64,000 nt of DNA from an uncultured Albidovulum sp. GTDB lineage: Bacteria; Pseudomonadota; Alphaproteobacteria; Rhodobacterales; Rhodobacteraceae. How positions within the stretch are numbered: position 1 is the stretch's first letter; each line of letters opens with the position of its first letter. Both the position numbers and the translations under genes were made by a program. This document shows, piece after piece, positions 7,918 through 17,565 of this stretch. The stretch spans positions 62,001 to 126,000 of the forward strand of contig CAJYAD010000009.1 in assembly GCA_913064775.1 (NCBI GenBank). The letters are read 5' to 3'. The notes under the pieces are model-generated. The model saw only the letters and a program-made list of their open reading frames with translations, searched no databases and was not told the DNA's origin.

Positions 7918-8388
7918 ATGCAATTCTCGACTCGGCAGGAAATCGAGGCCCCGATCGGCTTCGTGTTCGAGCAGTTGACGGATTTCGTCGGCCATGAGCG
8001 CGCGGCCTCTCGGCAGGGGGTCGAGGTGGAGCGCCTCGACCAGCGGGCCTCGGCCGGGGCGGGGATGTCCTGGCGCTGCCTGTTCACGCTGCGCGGCAAG
8101 CCGCGGCGGATGGAGATCACCTTGCAGGAATTCAAGCCGCAGACGGTACTGACCTTCGACGCCGAATCGCAGAACCTGTCCGGCGATCTGATGGTCGAGC
8201 TGACCGAGCTGTCGCCGGGCCGGACGCGGGTTTTGGTGAAGCTGGATGTGCGGCCGCTGACGCTGCCGGCGCGGCTCGTGCTGCAATCGCTGCGGCTGGC
8301 GAAGGCCCGCACGCGTGCGAAGTTCAGCAGCCGTGTGCGCGGCCAGGCCGATGAGATCGAGCGCCGCTATCGGCACGGTGCCGTCTGA
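7918..8388 (+). CDS. SRPBCC-family (START-like) protein
   Basis: A 156-residue protein with the SRPBCC hydrophobic-cavity fold: an opening strand TRQEIEAPIGFVFEQLTDF, a central antiparallel sheet (GMSWRCLFTLRGKPRRMEITL), and a long C-terminal helix (LVLQSLRLAKARTRAKFSSRV). It has no catalytic signature, so the ligand is unknown. It starts 34 bp after nudC and is probably co-transcribed with it. The frame is open from 7849, but ATG 7918 begins the conserved strand (AAGGG lies upstream). Confidence 0.75.
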   Translation: MQFSTRQEIEAPIGFVFEQLTDFVGHERAASRQGVEVERLDQRASAGAGMSWRCLFTLRGKPRRMEITLQEFKPQTVLTFDAESQNLSGDLMVELTELSPGRTRVLVKLDVRPLTLPARLVLQSLRLAKARTRAKFSSRVRGQADEIERRYRHGAV

Positions 8389-8514
8389 CAGGTCGGGACT
8401 TCGCGTATTTCGGGAACACTGAAAGGGGCCGGGGAAGGCCCCCGACCGGTGGGGCTTCGGCCGGGGCCGCGGGCCCGGCGCCAGGGGTCTGTGCCGGGTG
8501 GAAGGCGGCGGGCC

Positions 8515-9360
8515 CTACCGCGCCATATCGTGGCGTTTGGGATCGGCGGGGTAGACGCCCAGAAGCTTCAGCTGGCTGGTAAAATAGCCCAGCTCTTCCA
8601 GCGCGCGCCGGACGCTCGGGTCATCGGGGTGGCCTTCGATGTCGGCGTAGAACTGGGTCGCGGTGAAGGAGCCATCGGCCATGTAGCTTTCCAGCTTGGT
8701 CATGTTCACGCCGTTGGTGGCAAACCCGCCCATCGCCTTGTAAAGCGCCGCCGGGATGTTGCGCACGCGGAAGACGAAGGTGGTCATCAAGCCGCTGTCG
8801 CCGCGCCGCGTCAGATCCGGCTCTCGTGACATGATCAGGAAGCGGGTGGTGTTGTGGGCGTGATCCTCGACATGGCGGGCGAGGATGTCGAGGCCGTAGA
8901 CCTCGGCCGCGAGTTCCGAGGCCAGCGCCGCCTCGGCCGGGTCGCCGCCTTCGGCCACCTCGCGCGCGGCGCGGGCGTTGTCGGAGCTGACGCAGCCCTG
9001 GATGCCATGTTCGCGCAGGAAGGTGGCGCATTGCGGCAGCAGCACCAGATGGCTGTGGGCGCGCTTGATGCCCGTCAGCGTGGCGCCGGGCACCCCCAGC
9101 AAGTTGATATGCACCCGCACGAAGGCTTCGTCGATGATGTGCAGGCCGGATTCGGGCAGCAGGCGGTGGATGTCGGCCACCCGGCCGTAGGTGGTGTTCT
9201 CGACCGGCAGCATCGCCAGGTCGACCTGACCCGAGCGGCACATCTCAACCGCGTCCTCGAAGGTACGGCAGGGGACGGCCTCATGATCGGGCCGGGCCTC
9301 ATGGCAGGCCTGGTGGGAATAGGCCCCCGGTTCGCCCTGGAAGGAAATTCGCCCGCTCAT
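8515..9360 (-). CDS. pheA: Prephenate dehydratase
   Basis: At 281 residues this is a monofunctional prephenate dehydratase, converting prephenate to phenylpyruvate for phenylalanine. The catalytic domain (1-185) opens with ISFQGEPGAYSHQA and carries VENTTYGRV and the catalytic TRF in HNTTRFLIM. A regulatory ACT domain (about 195-275; IPAALYKAMGGFATNGVNMT) has LESYM where many homologues have ESRP, a substitution common in alphaproteobacteria. GAGGTGACC just upstream of the ATG supports the start at 9360; the longer frame to 9414 lacks such a site. The gene is divergent from the cytochrome cy gene. Confidence 0.95.
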   Translation of the reverse strand: MSGRISFQGEPGAYSHQACHEARPDHEAVPCRTFEDAVEMCRSGQVDLAMLPVENTTYGRVADIHRLLPESGLHIIDEAFVRVHINLLGVPGATLTGIKRAHSHLVLLPQCATFLREHGIQGCVSSDNARAAREVAEGGDPAEAALASELAAEVYGLDILARHVEDHAHNTTRFLIMSREPDLTRRGDSGLMTTFVFRVRNIPAALYKAMGGFATNGVNMTKLESYMADGSFTATQFYADIEGHPDDPSVRRALEELGYFTSQLKLLGVYPADPKRHDMAR

Positions 9361-9433
9361 GGTCACCTCGTCTGATTCTGCCTGGCTGCACCGGCATATC
9401 TGAACCGGGGCCATTGGTCGCGGTAACTAAAAC

Positions 9434-9463
9434 TTGAAAACGCGGTTTGGAAGCGCGTAGATA
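9434..9463 (+). promoter_or_regulatory. Candidate sigma-70-type promoter of the cytochrome cy gene
   Basis: TTGAAA (9434-9439) and TAGATA (9458-9463) are separated by 18 bp, about 30 bp before the ATG at 9492, in an AT-rich pocket between two divergent genes. Only the box match and placement support it. Confidence 0.4.
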
Positions 9464-9491
9464 TTCCGAACTTCGAAAAACGGGACACAAA

Positions 9492-10010
9492 ATGTCTGAC
9501 ACCATGACGTTCACGAAGATTTTTGGGGCGCTTTGCGGCTCGCTTCTGGTGTTCCTGCTGATCGATTGGGCGGCAGGGGCGATTTATCTGGAGGAAGGTC
9601 AGGCTGGGGACGACGGCGAATCCCATCAGGCCTATGTGATCGACACCGGCGAAACCCAGACCGCCAGCAAGGCGGCGGGGCCGACCTTCGACGAGCTTTT
9701 CGCCAAGGCCGATGCCGCCAAGGGCGAAAAGATCTTCGGCAAGTGCAAGGCCTGCCACAAGATCGACGGCAACAATGCCGTGGGCCCGCATCTGGACGGG
9801 GTGGTCGGGCGGCCGGTGGCCTCGATCGCGAGCTATTCCTATGATGCCGCGCTGAAGGATCTGGGCGGCGACTGGACACCGGATCGCCTGCAGCAATTCC
9901 TTCATAGCCCGAAGAAATTCGCGCCCGGCACCAAGATGGGCTTTGCCGGGCTGCCCAAGGCGCAGGACCGTGCCGACGTGATCGCCTATCTGGCCTCGCT
10001 GAAGCAATAG
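9492..10010 (+). CDS. cycY: Membrane-anchored cytochrome c (cytochrome cy type)
   Basis: A 172-residue protein. An uncleaved N-terminal membrane anchor (about 7-30, FTKIFGALCGSLLVFLLIDW) is followed by a flexible acidic, Ala-rich linker (35-65) and a class I c-type domain with one haem site CKACH (85-89) and axial Met in PGTKMGF (M149). This matches the cytochrome cy/c552 family of Rhodobacter and Paracoccus (CycM), which carries electrons from bc1 to terminal oxidases while tethered to the membrane; bc1 itself is encoded 7.5 kb away. ATG 9492 begins the anchor. The gene is monocistronic and ends in a strong terminator. The symbol is by similarity. Confidence 0.9.
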   Translation: MSDTMTFTKIFGALCGSLLVFLLIDWAAGAIYLEEGQAGDDGESHQAYVIDTGETQTASKAAGPTFDELFAKADAAKGEKIFGKCKACHKIDGNNAVGPHLDGVVGRPVASIASYSYDAALKDLGGDWTPDRLQQFLHSPKKFAPGTKMGFAGLPKAQDRADVIAYLASLKQ

Positions 10011-10052
10011 GGCGCGGGCGGGCCGCCGGTCCACCCCCGAACCACGCGCGCG

Positions 10053-10077
10053 AAGGCCGCCCCCGAGGCGGCCTTTT
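10053..10077 (+). terminator. Rho-independent terminator after the cytochrome cy gene
   Basis: GGCCGCC (10055-10061) pairs with GGCGGCC (10067-10073) around CCCGA and is followed by TTTT, with AA on the left flank. Confidence 0.8.
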
Positions 10078-10171
10078 GCGTGCCGGGCGCCGATTACGGA
10101 TTTGCAACTTGCACATTCGGCCCGGGTCAATAGCCTGTCTGACACTGCCTGCCCCGCGACCGGAGGATTGG

Positions 10172-12145
10172 ATGACAACGACCCCAGCCGCCACCCCGAA
10201 AGCCGCCTTCGGGCCCAGGCGCCGCGGGCGCCGTACATTCGGGGCGACCCGGATGCTGGGCGGGGCGCTGGGCGGCCTGATCCTGGCCAGCGCCGCGGCG
10301 GCCCAAACCGCGCCCACCGCCGCGCCCGCCACCACCCCGGCGGCGGCGCCGGCGGATCAGGCGGCGGGCGACATCATCACCTCCTACGGGATTTCGACCT
10401 TCGGGAAGCTGAAATACCCCAAGGGGTTCAAGCATCTGGATTATGTGAACCCCGACGCGCCGAAGGGTGGCGAGATTTCGGAATGGGCCTTCGGGGGCTT
10501 CGACAGCATGAACCCCTATTCGGTCATGGGCCGATCGGGGGCGCTGTCGACGATCTTCTACGAATCGCTGATGACCAAGACCGATGACGAGGTCGGCGCC
10601 GCCTATTGCCTGCTGTGCGAGACGATCGAGTATCCCAAGGACCGCGCCTGGGTGATCTTCACCCTGCGGCCCGACGTGACATTCTCGGACGGCACCAAGC
10701 TGACCGCCGAGGATGTGAAATTCTCCTATGACGAATTCCTGCAGCACGGGCTGCCCAGCTTTCGCGCGGTGCTGGGATCGCAGATCGAAAGCGCCGAGGT
10801 GCTGGGACCGCTGAAGATCAAGTTCACCTTCAAGCCCGGCATCCCCACCCGCGACCTGCCGCAAACCGTGGGCAGCCTGCCGATCTTCGAGAAGGCCGAG
10901 TTCGTGCGCGATCACCGCAGCCTCGACAAGAGCGGCCTCAAGCCCTTCGTCGGCACCGGCCCCTATGTGCTGGACAAGATGAAGACCGGGCAAGAGCTCG
11001 TCTACAAGCGCAACCCGAAGTATTGGGGCTGGAACAATCCGCTGAACATCGGGCGGTGGAACTTCAACAAGATCCGGATCGAATATTACGCCGATTACAA
11101 CGCCGCGTTCGAGGGTTTCAAGGGCGGCTCCTACACCTTCCGCAACGAGGCGCTGTCGAAGCTTTGGGCCACCGGATACAACTTTCCGGCGGTCGAGAAG
11201 GGCTATGTGAAGAAGGTCAGCCTGCCGAACGGCAACATCGCCCCGGGGCAAAGCTTCGTCTTCAACATGCGCCGGCCAAAGTTCGATGACATCCGGGTGC
11301 GCGAGGCGCTGTCGCTGATGTTCAACTTCGACTGGTCGAACAAGACGCTGTTCTACGGGATCTACGACCGGATCAATTCGTTCTGGCAGAATTCGGACCT
11401 TCAGGCCAAGGGCAAGCCCAGCCCGGCCGAGCTGAAGCTGCTGGACCCGATCGCCAAGGACCTGCCCAAGGGGGTGCTGACGGAGGATGCGGTGATGGCG
11501 CCCTCGTCGGGGCTGCGGCAGCTGGACCGGAACAACCTGCGCAAGGCCTCGGCGCTGATGGATGCCGCGGGCTGGACGGTCGGCAAGAACGGGATGCGCC
11601 AGAATGCCAAGGGCGTGCCGCTGCGGATCGAGATCCTCAACGACAGCCCCAGCTTCGACCGCATCCTTGTGCCCTATGTCGAGAACCTGCGCCGGCTGGG
11701 GGTGGACGCGCGGTTGACGCGGATCGACAACGCCCAGATGACCGACCGCGAGCGCACCTATGATTTCGACATGATCACCGCGCAATTCCCGATGGGGTAT
11801 ACCCCCGGGGCCTCTCTGCGGCAGTATTTCGGCTCGCAAAGCGCGGACAGTTCGATCTTCAATCTGATGGGGCTGAAGAACAAGGGCATCGACCAGTTGA
11901 TCGACGACGTGACCAAGGCCAAGACCCAAGGCCAGCTGGACACGTCCGTCCATGCGCTGGACCGGGCGCTGCGGGCGATCCGCTTCTGGATACCGCAATG
12001 GTACAACCCGAATTACAACGTCGCCTATTACAATATCTTCGATCATCCCAAGACCCTGCCGCGCTATGCGCTGGGCGAGCTGGACCTGTGGTGGTATGAC
12101 GCCAAGAAAGCCGCCGCGCTGAAGGCCGCAGGCGTGCTGAGATAG
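10172..12145 (+). CDS. yejA: Peptide ABC transporter substrate-binding protein (YejA-type)
   Basis: A 657-residue extracellular solute-binding protein of family 5. The N-terminus has an Arg-rich stretch with RRTF, then a hydrophobic segment ending ASAAAAQ, which may be a Tat or long Sec signal. The mature protein begins after an Ala/Pro-rich linker and shows the family start ITSYGISTFGKLKYPKGFKH and DAPKGGEISEWAFGGFDSMN, typical of YejA binding proteins for microcin C and oligopeptides. GGAGG at 10162-10166, five bases before ATG 10172, sets the start over the longer frame. It leads the operon yejA-yejB-yejE-yejF, 12 bp from yejB. The natural substrate is unknown. Confidence 0.92.
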   Translation: MTTTPAATPKAAFGPRRRGRRTFGATRMLGGALGGLILASAAAAQTAPTAAPATTPAAAPADQAAGDIITSYGISTFGKLKYPKGFKHLDYVNPDAPKGGEISEWAFGGFDSMNPYSVMGRSGALSTIFYESLMTKTDDEVGAAYCLLCETIEYPKDRAWVIFTLRPDVTFSDGTKLTAEDVKFSYDEFLQHGLPSFRAVLGSQIESAEVLGPLKIKFTFKPGIPTRDLPQTVGSLPIFEKAEFVRDHRSLDKSGLKPFVGTGPYVLDKMKTGQELVYKRNPKYWGWNNPLNIGRWNFNKIRIEYYADYNAAFEGFKGGSYTFRNEALSKLWATGYNFPAVEKGYVKKVSLPNGNIAPGQSFVFNMRRPKFDDIRVREALSLMFNFDWSNKTLFYGIYDRINSFWQNSDLQAKGKPSPAELKLLDPIAKDLPKGVLTEDAVMAPSSGLRQLDRNNLRKASALMDAAGWTVGKNGMRQNAKGVPLRIEILNDSPSFDRILVPYVENLRRLGVDARLTRIDNAQMTDRERTYDFDMITAQFPMGYTPGASLRQYFGSQSADSSIFNLMGLKNKGIDQLIDDVTKAKTQGQLDTSVHALDRALRAIRFWIPQWYNPNYNVAYYNIFDHPKTLPRYALGELDLWWYDAKKAAALKAAGVLR

Positions 12146-12157
12146 GGGCAGGAGCGG

Positions 12158-13252
12158 ATGGGCGCCTATATCCTTCGCAGGATTCTGCTGATGATTCCGA
12201 CGCTGTTCGGGATCATGGTGATCAACTTCACCCTCACCCAGTTCGTCCCCGGCGGCCCGATCGAGCAGATCATTGCCAAGGTTCAGGGCCAGGGCGACGT
12301 GTTCCAATCGATCGCGGGCTCGGGCGACGCGGGCCTGCAGGCGGGCGGGGCCGGCGTCGGCGACAACAGCCAGTATCTGGGCGCGCGCGGCCTGCCGCCG
12401 GAATTCATCAAGGATCTGAAAAAGCAGTTCGGCTTCGACAAGCCGCCGCTGGAACGCTTTCTCGACATGATGTGGAACTACCTGCACTTCAATTTCGGGC
12501 AGAGCTACTTTCAGTCGATCTCGGTGGTGCAACTGGTGATCCAGCGACTGCCGGTGTCGCTGTCGCTGGGGCTGTGGTCGACGCTGATCGCCTATCTGGT
12601 GTCGATCCCGCTGGGCATCCACAAGGCGGTGCGCGACGGGTCGCGCTTCGACACCTGGACCTCCGGCGCGATCATCGTGGGCTACGCGATCCCGGGCTTT
12701 CTGTTCGCGATCCTGTTGCTGGTGCTGTTCGCCGGCGGCAGCTACTGGAAGATCTTCCCGCTGAAGGGGCTGGTGTCGGACGACTGGAACCAGCTCGACT
12801 GGTTCCACAAGATCACCGACTACTTCTGGCACATCACCCTGCCGGTGCTGGCCTCGACCATCTCCAGCTTCGCCACGCTGACGCTGCTGACCAAGAACTC
12901 CTTCCTCGACGAGATCAAGAAGCACTATGTCATCACCGCCCGCGCCAAGGGCCTGACCGAACGCCGGGTGCTTTACGGCCATGTCTTCCGCAACGCCATG
13001 CTGATCGTGATCGCCGGCTTTCCGGCGGTGTTCGTCTCGGTATTCTTCGGCGGATCGGTCATCATCGAGACGATCTTTTCGCTGAATGGCTTGGGGCGGT
13101 TGGGGTATGAGGCGGCGGTGTCGCGCGATTATCCGGTGATTTTCGGGACACTTTTCGTCTTCGGGCTGATCGGCCTGGTGATGGGGCTGCTGTCCGACCT
13201 GATGTATGTCTGGGTCGACCCCCGCATCGATTTCGAGACGCGGGAGACCTGA
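12158..13252 (+). CDS. yejB: Peptide ABC transporter permease YejB
   Basis: This 364-residue inner-membrane permease has an opening helix [22 protein letters not shown] followed by [10 protein letters not shown], characteristic of the YejB/DppB family. It also has a long Gly-rich periplasmic stretch (about 45-75), several further helices and the ABC-interaction EAA-like loop ([19 protein letters not shown]). The YejB-type insertion distinguishes it from shorter DppB permeases. It pairs with YejE to form the membrane channel. Its end is followed after 4 bp by the GTG start of yejE. Confidence 0.94.
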   Translation: MGAYILRRILLMIPTLFGIMVINFTLTQFVPGGPIEQIIAKVQGQGDVFQSIAGSGDAGLQAGGAGVGDNSQYLGARGLPPEFIKDLKKQFGFDKPPLERFLDMMWNYLHFNFGQSYFQSISVVQLVIQRLPVSLSLGLWSTLIAYLVSIPLGIHKAVRDGSRFDTWTSGAIIVGYAIPGFLFAILLLVLFAGGSYWKIFPLKGLVSDDWNQLDWFHKITDYFWHITLPVLASTISSFATLTLLTKNSFLDEIKKHYVITARAKGLTERRVLYGHVFRNAMLIVIAGFPAVFVSVFFGGSVIIETIFSLNGLGRLGYEAAVSRDYPVIFGTLFVFGLIGLVMGLLSDLMYVWVDPRIDFETRET

Positions 13253-13256
13253 GATC

Positions 13257-14366
13257 GTGGCGCTTTCCCCCCTGAACCGCCGCCGCTGGCGCAACTTCCG
13301 CGCCAACCGGCGGGCCTATTGGGCGCTGATCATCTTCAGCGTGCTCTTCATGCTGTCGCTGTTCGCCGAATTCATCGCCAACGACCACCCGCTGCTGGTG
13401 CAATACCGGGGGCACTATTACGCGCCGGTGGTGCAGTTCTACCCCGAGACCGCCTTTGGCGGCGAATTCAAGACCGAGGCCGATTACCGCGACCCGGCGG
13501 TCGAATGCCTGATCAAGACCGGCGGCGTGCAGGCCTGTTTCGACGCACCCGAGAAGGTGATGGCAGAGGCCAAGAAGACCGGCCAGTACGACGGCAAGAA
13601 GGTGGAGGCCGGCTGGATCCTCTGGCCGGTGATCCCCTACAGCTATGACACGATCAACAACGTCAACGGCGCGGCGCCCTCGGCCCCCGATTTCAAGCAT
13701 TGGCTGGGCACCGACGACACCGCCCGCGACGTGCTGGCGCGGGTGATCTACGGCTTCCGCATGTCGGTGATCTTCGCGCTGACCACGACGCTGCTTACCT
13801 CGCTCCTGGGGATCACGGCGGGCGCGGTGCAGGGCTATTTCGGCGGCTGGGTCGATCTGGTGTTCCAGCGCGTGATCGAGATCTGGGGATCGACCCCGTC
13901 GCTTTACGTCATCATCATCGTCGCCGCGATCTGGCGAATGAATTTCTGGCTGCTGGTCGGGCTGTCGGTGCTGTTCGGCTGGACCGCCCTCGTTCACGTC
14001 GTCCGGGCCGAATTCCTGCGCGCGCGCAACTTCGAATATGTCCGCGCCGCCCGGGCGCTGGGCGTGCGGAACGGCCTTATCATGTTCCGCCATGTGCTGC
14101 CGAACGCCATGGTCGCCACCGTCACCTTCCTGCCCTTCATCATCACCGGCGCGATCTCGGCGCTGGCGACGCTGGATTTCCTGGGCTTCGGCCTGCCCGC
14201 CTCCTACCCCTCGCTGGGCGAGCTGACGTTGCAGGCCAAGCAGAACCTGCAGGCGCCCTGGCTGGGCTTTTCGGCCTTCTTCACCTTCGCGATCATGCTG
14301 TCGCTTCTGGTGTTCGTCTTCGAGGGCGTGCGTGACGCCTTTGACCCGCGAAAGACCTTCCGATGA
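13257..14366 (+). CDS. yejE: Peptide ABC transporter permease YejE
   Basis: A 369-residue permease. The family start ALSPLNRRRWRNFRANRR follows directly on a GTG at 13257, which is chosen because GGGAG (13242-13246) precedes it and YejE homologues begin there; the longer open frame lies inside yejB. It has an N-terminal helix, a periplasmic domain of about 140 residues, and a C-terminal six-helix BPD_transp_1 domain with the EAA loop (ARALGVRNGLIMFRHVLPNAM). It overlaps yejF by 4 bp (ATGA). Confidence 0.94.
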   Translation: MALSPLNRRRWRNFRANRRAYWALIIFSVLFMLSLFAEFIANDHPLLVQYRGHYYAPVVQFYPETAFGGEFKTEADYRDPAVECLIKTGGVQACFDAPEKVMAEAKKTGQYDGKKVEAGWILWPVIPYSYDTINNVNGAAPSAPDFKHWLGTDDTARDVLARVIYGFRMSVIFALTTTLLTSLLGITAGAVQGYFGGWVDLVFQRVIEIWGSTPSLYVIIIVAAIWRMNFWLLVGLSVLFGWTALVHVVRAEFLRARNFEYVRAARALGVRNGLIMFRHVLPNAMVATVTFLPFIITGAISALATLDFLGFGLPASYPSLGELTLQAKQNLQAPWLGFSAFFTFAIMLSLLVFVFEGVRDAFDPRKTFR

Positions 14367-15979
14367 CCGAGACGGTTCTGGACATCAGGGATCTGCGCGT
14401 CAGCTTCCGTCAGGACGGCCGGCTGACCGAGGCGGTCAAGGGCGTCAGCTTCACCGTCGGCCGCGGCGAGACGGTGGCGCTGGTGGGCGAGAGCGGCTCT
14501 GGCAAGTCGGTCACGGCGCTGTCCAGCGTGCAGCTTCTGGGTGACAGCGCCCAGGTCGAGGGCAGCGTGCGCTACATGGGCAAGGAGATGGTCGGCGCCC
14601 CCGAGGCCCAGCTTCGCGCGGTGCGCGGCAATGACATCAGCTTCATCTTCCAGGAGCCGATGACCTCTCTCAACCCGCTGCACACGCTGGAAAAGCAGAT
14701 CGCCGAAAGCCTGTTCGTGCATCAGGGCCTGCGCGGCGACAAGGCCCGCGCAAGGGTCATCGACCTGCTCACCAAGGTCGGCATCCGCGACCCCCAGGAC
14801 CGGCTGGGCGCCTATCCGCACCAGCTGTCGGGCGGGCAGCGGCAGCGGGCGATGATCGCCATGGCGCTGGCCAACGGGCCGGACCTTTTGATCGCGGACG
14901 AACCCACGACGGCGCTTGATGTCACCATCCAGGCGACGATCCTCGAACTGCTGGCCGATCTGAAGCGTGAAGAGGGGATGAGCCTTCTGTTCATCACCCA
15001 CGATCTGGGCATCGTGCGCCAGATCGCCGATCGGGTCTGCGTGATGAAGGACGGCGAGATCGTCGAACATGGGCTGACCGAGGCGATCTTCGCCAATCCC
15101 CAGCACCCCTATACGCAAAAGCTGCTGGCGGCCGAACCCAAGGGCCGCCCCGACCCAGTGCCGCAGGGCGCGAAGGAAATCGTGCGCACCGACAAGCTGC
15201 GCATCTGGTTCCCGATCCAGCGCGGCTTTCTGCGCCGCACCGTGGGCCATGTGAAGGCGGTGAATGCCGCCAGCCTGTCGGTGCGGGCGGGCGAGACGCT
15301 GGGGATCGTGGGCGAAAGCGGCTCGGGCAAGACGACGCTGGCGCTGGCGATCATGCGGCTGATCTCGTCCGAGGGGCCGATCGTCTATCTGGGGCAGGAT
15401 ATTCAGGGGCTGAAGACCCGTGGCATGCGGCCCCTGCGCCGCGACATGCAGATCGTGTTTCAGGACCCGTTCGGCAGCCTCAGTCCGCGCATGACGGTCG
15501 AGCAGATCATCGCCGAGGGGCTGGGTGTTCACGGCACCGCGCCGGGCAAGAACACCCGCCAGATGGTGACCGAGATCATGACCGAGGTGGGCCTCGATCC
15601 GGGCGCGATGGAACGCTATCCGCACGAATTCTCGGGTGGCCAGCGCCAGCGCATCGCGATCGCACGGGCGATGATCCTGCGGCCCCGGCTGATGGTGCTG
15701 GACGAGCCGACTTCGGCGCTGGACATGACCGTGCAGGTGCAGATCGTCGACCTGCTGCGCAACCTGCAGCGCCGCCATGGCCTGGCCTATCTGTTCATCA
15801 GCCACGATCTGCGGGTGGTGCGGGCGCTGTCGCACAAGGTGATGGTGATGCGTCAGGGCGACGTGATCGAGGCCGGCGAGGGCGAAGCGATCTTCGAGCG
15901 CCCGCAGCAGGAATATACCCGCGCCCTGCTGGCGGCGGCCTTCAATCTGAAGGCGGTCGAAGGGATCGAGGACGTCTGA
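14363..15979 (+). CDS. yejF: Peptide ABC transporter ATP-binding protein YejF (two ABC domains)
   Basis: At 538 residues, this is a fused tandem ATPase. Domain 1 (about 1-265) has Walker A GESGSGKS, signature LSGGQRQR and Walker [13 protein letters not shown]. Domain 2 (about 280-535) has Walker A GESGSGKT, signature FSGGQRQR and Walker [13 protein letters not shown]. Fusion of both ATPases in one chain distinguishes YejF from the separate DppD/DppF pair. It powers import through YejBE. The start overlaps yejE by 4 bp, and the stop overlaps the ATG of the next gene (TGATG), so the five genes form one coupled operon. Confidence 0.95.
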   Translation: MTETVLDIRDLRVSFRQDGRLTEAVKGVSFTVGRGETVALVGESGSGKSVTALSSVQLLGDSAQVEGSVRYMGKEMVGAPEAQLRAVRGNDISFIFQEPMTSLNPLHTLEKQIAESLFVHQGLRGDKARARVIDLLTKVGIRDPQDRLGAYPHQLSGGQRQRAMIAMALANGPDLLIADEPTTALDVTIQATILELLADLKREEGMSLLFITHDLGIVRQIADRVCVMKDGEIVEHGLTEAIFANPQHPYTQKLLAAEPKGRPDPVPQGAKEIVRTDKLRIWFPIQRGFLRRTVGHVKAVNAASLSVRAGETLGIVGESGSGKTTLALAIMRLISSEGPIVYLGQDIQGLKTRGMRPLRRDMQIVFQDPFGSLSPRMTVEQIIAEGLGVHGTAPGKNTRQMVTEIMTEVGLDPGAMERYPHEFSGGQRQRIAIARAMILRPRLMVLDEPTSALDMTVQVQIVDLLRNLQRRHGLAYLFISHDLRVVRALSHKVMVMRQGDVIEAGEGEAIFERPQQEYTRALLAAAFNLKAVEGIEDV

Positions 15980-16605
15980 TGCACCCCAACCCCGCCTTTC
16001 GCCAGATGCCGCTGGAACACAACCTTGCCTTCGCAGCGACGCGCGGCTTCGGCACGCTGGCGCTGAACGGCCCCGACGGCCCGCTGCTGGCGCATGTGCC
16101 CTTCGTGATCGCGGACGACGGGCGCCACGCCGCCTTCCATCTGGTGCGCTCCAACCCGATCGCCCGGGCGCTGGCAGAGGGCGCGCGCCCCGCCGTGCTG
16201 GCGGTGACCGGGCCGCAGGGCTATGTCTCGCCCGACTGGTACGGCGTCGCGGATCAGGTGCCGACCTGGAACTACATCGCCGTCCATCTGCGCGGCCCGC
16301 TGACGCTGGTCCCGCAAGACGGGCTGAAGGCGCATCTCGACCTTCTGTCGGCCCGGTATGAGGCCGACCTTCGCCCCAAGACGCCCTGGACCACCGACAA
16401 GATGGACGCGGGGGCGCTGGCGCGGATGATGCACCAGATCGTGCCGGTCACGCTGGAGATCGCGCAGATCGATGGCACCTGGAAGCTGAGCCAGAACAAA
16501 CCCGACGCGGTGCGCCTTTCGGCCGCGGCGGAACTGGAGACTGCGGGTCTGGCACCCGAGGCGGCCACGCCGGCCGCGCTGATGCGGACCGCCGGGTCGA
16601 CCTGA
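15979..16605 (+). CDS. PaiB-family FMN-binding protein
   Basis: A 208-residue protein of the PaiB type, a split-barrel flavin-binding fold. Its landmarks are [29 protein letters not shown] at the start, RGPLTLVPQDGLKAHLDLLSARYE in the middle and a C-terminal KLSQNKPDAVR. In Bacillus, PaiB acts with the polyamine acetyltransferase PaiA and was named a negative regulator of sporulation genes. In proteobacteria its role is not established. Coupling to yejF by a one-base stop/start overlap suggests a link to peptide uptake. No PaiA homologue is adjacent. Confidence 0.85.
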   Translation: MHPNPAFRQMPLEHNLAFAATRGFGTLALNGPDGPLLAHVPFVIADDGRHAAFHLVRSNPIARALAEGARPAVLAVTGPQGYVSPDWYGVADQVPTWNYIAVHLRGPLTLVPQDGLKAHLDLLSARYEADLRPKTPWTTDKMDAGALARMMHQIVPVTLEIAQIDGTWKLSQNKPDAVRLSAAAELETAGLAPEAATPAALMRTAGST

Positions 16606-16764
16606 GCGCGGCGTCTCCCGCCGGCCACCGCCTTGGCCATCCCCCGGCCACCGCTCTGGCCCCCGCCACGGCCACCGCCCGGGACACCGCCTTTCGATTG
16701 CCTTTCCATTGCCTCCACCGCCACCCGCGTCCTATGGTCGCGGTCAACCATCAAGGAGGTTCCC

Positions 16765-17373
16765 ATGCGGCTCTATCACTCGCCCACCTCGCCCTATGTC
16801 CGCAAGGTCATGGTGCTGCTCAAAGAGACCGGACAAGAGGCGGATGTCGAACTTGTTCCCTCGGCCGGAACGCCGGTCGATGCCGGCTCGATGCCGGTCG
16901 CGCAGAACCCGCTGGGCAAGATCCCGGCGCTGGAACGCGACGCGGGCCCGGCGCTTTACGATAGCCGGGTGATCTGCCGCTACCTCGACGATCGGGGCGG
17001 CAAGGGGCTGTATCCGGCAGCGCCCCGGCTGTGGGACACGCTGACCCTGGAAGCCACCGCCGACGGGATCCTCGATGCGGCGATCTTGATGGTGTACGAG
17101 GGCCGGTTGCGCCCGGAAACACAGCGCTATGAGGCCTGGATCGAAGGCCAGTGGGCCAAGGTCGGGCGCGCGCTGGACGCGCTGGAAAGCCGCTGGATGT
17201 CGCATCTGCAGGGGCCGCTGGACATGGGTCAGATCGCCGTCGCCTGCGCGCTGGGCTATCTGGATTTCCGCCACGCCGCGCGTGACTGGCGCCAGGGGCA
17301 TGACGCGCTTGCCGGCTGGTATGAGGGTATCTCGGCCCGCGACAGCCTGCGCACGACGATGCCGCCTGCGTGA
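16765..17373 (+). CDS. Glutathione S-transferase family protein
   Basis: A 202-residue GST. The thioredoxin-like N-domain (1-80) opens with MRLYHSPTSPYVRKVMVLL and has the conserved cis-Pro in NPLGKIPALE and the Asp-Ser glutathione contact in LYDSRVICRYLDD. The C-domain (about 88-200) is all-helical. AAGGAGG (16753-16759) sets ATG 16765; the earlier open frame runs through a Pro-rich low-complexity spacer. The substrate is unknown. It precedes the bc1 operon in the same direction, separated by a hairpin. Confidence 0.9.
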   Translation: MRLYHSPTSPYVRKVMVLLKETGQEADVELVPSAGTPVDAGSMPVAQNPLGKIPALERDAGPALYDSRVICRYLDDRGGKGLYPAAPRLWDTLTLEATADGILDAAILMVYEGRLRPETQRYEAWIEGQWAKVGRALDALESRWMSHLQGPLDMGQIAVACALGYLDFRHAARDWRQGHDALAGWYEGISARDSLRTTMPPA

Positions 17374-17386
17374 TCATGCGTGATCA
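17367..17386. repeat. Tandem 10-bp duplication at the GST stop codon
   Basis: TGCGTGATCA occurs twice head to tail, and the first copy supplies the GST stop codon TGA. Confidence 0.75.
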
Positions 17387-17400
17387 TGCACCGCAAACCG

Positions 17401-17424
17401 GGGTGCGGCCAGAAGGCCGCGCCC
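17401..17424 (+). terminator. Hairpin between the GST gene and the bc1 operon
   Basis: GGGTGCGGCC and GGCCGCGCCC form a 10-bp stem (one T-G wobble) around an AGAA loop. There is no T-run, so it may attenuate rather than terminate. Confidence 0.5.
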
Positions 17425-17565
17425 CCCGCCAAACCGTGGGGTGGGACTTATTGCCCGCTGGACGCACTAATTCCTGAGGGCTAAACAGCCCGCAAAGGAA
17501 GTCTTGCATTCGCTCACGGCTTCGCGATCAATGATCCGAAAGGATCCCGGGGAAGGAGGATGCCT

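Noticed and set aside
10127-13306. A 1059-codon open frame on the minus strand
   Set aside because: It is antisense to yejA-yejB-yejE, with Arg/Gly/His-rich composition typical of shadow frames in high-GC DNA, and has no recognisable domain.
16606-16764. GC-rich spacer with GGCCACCGCC-like repeats before the GST gene
   Set aside because: The motif is degenerate and irregularly spaced, and it looks like low-complexity sequence rather than a defined repeat.
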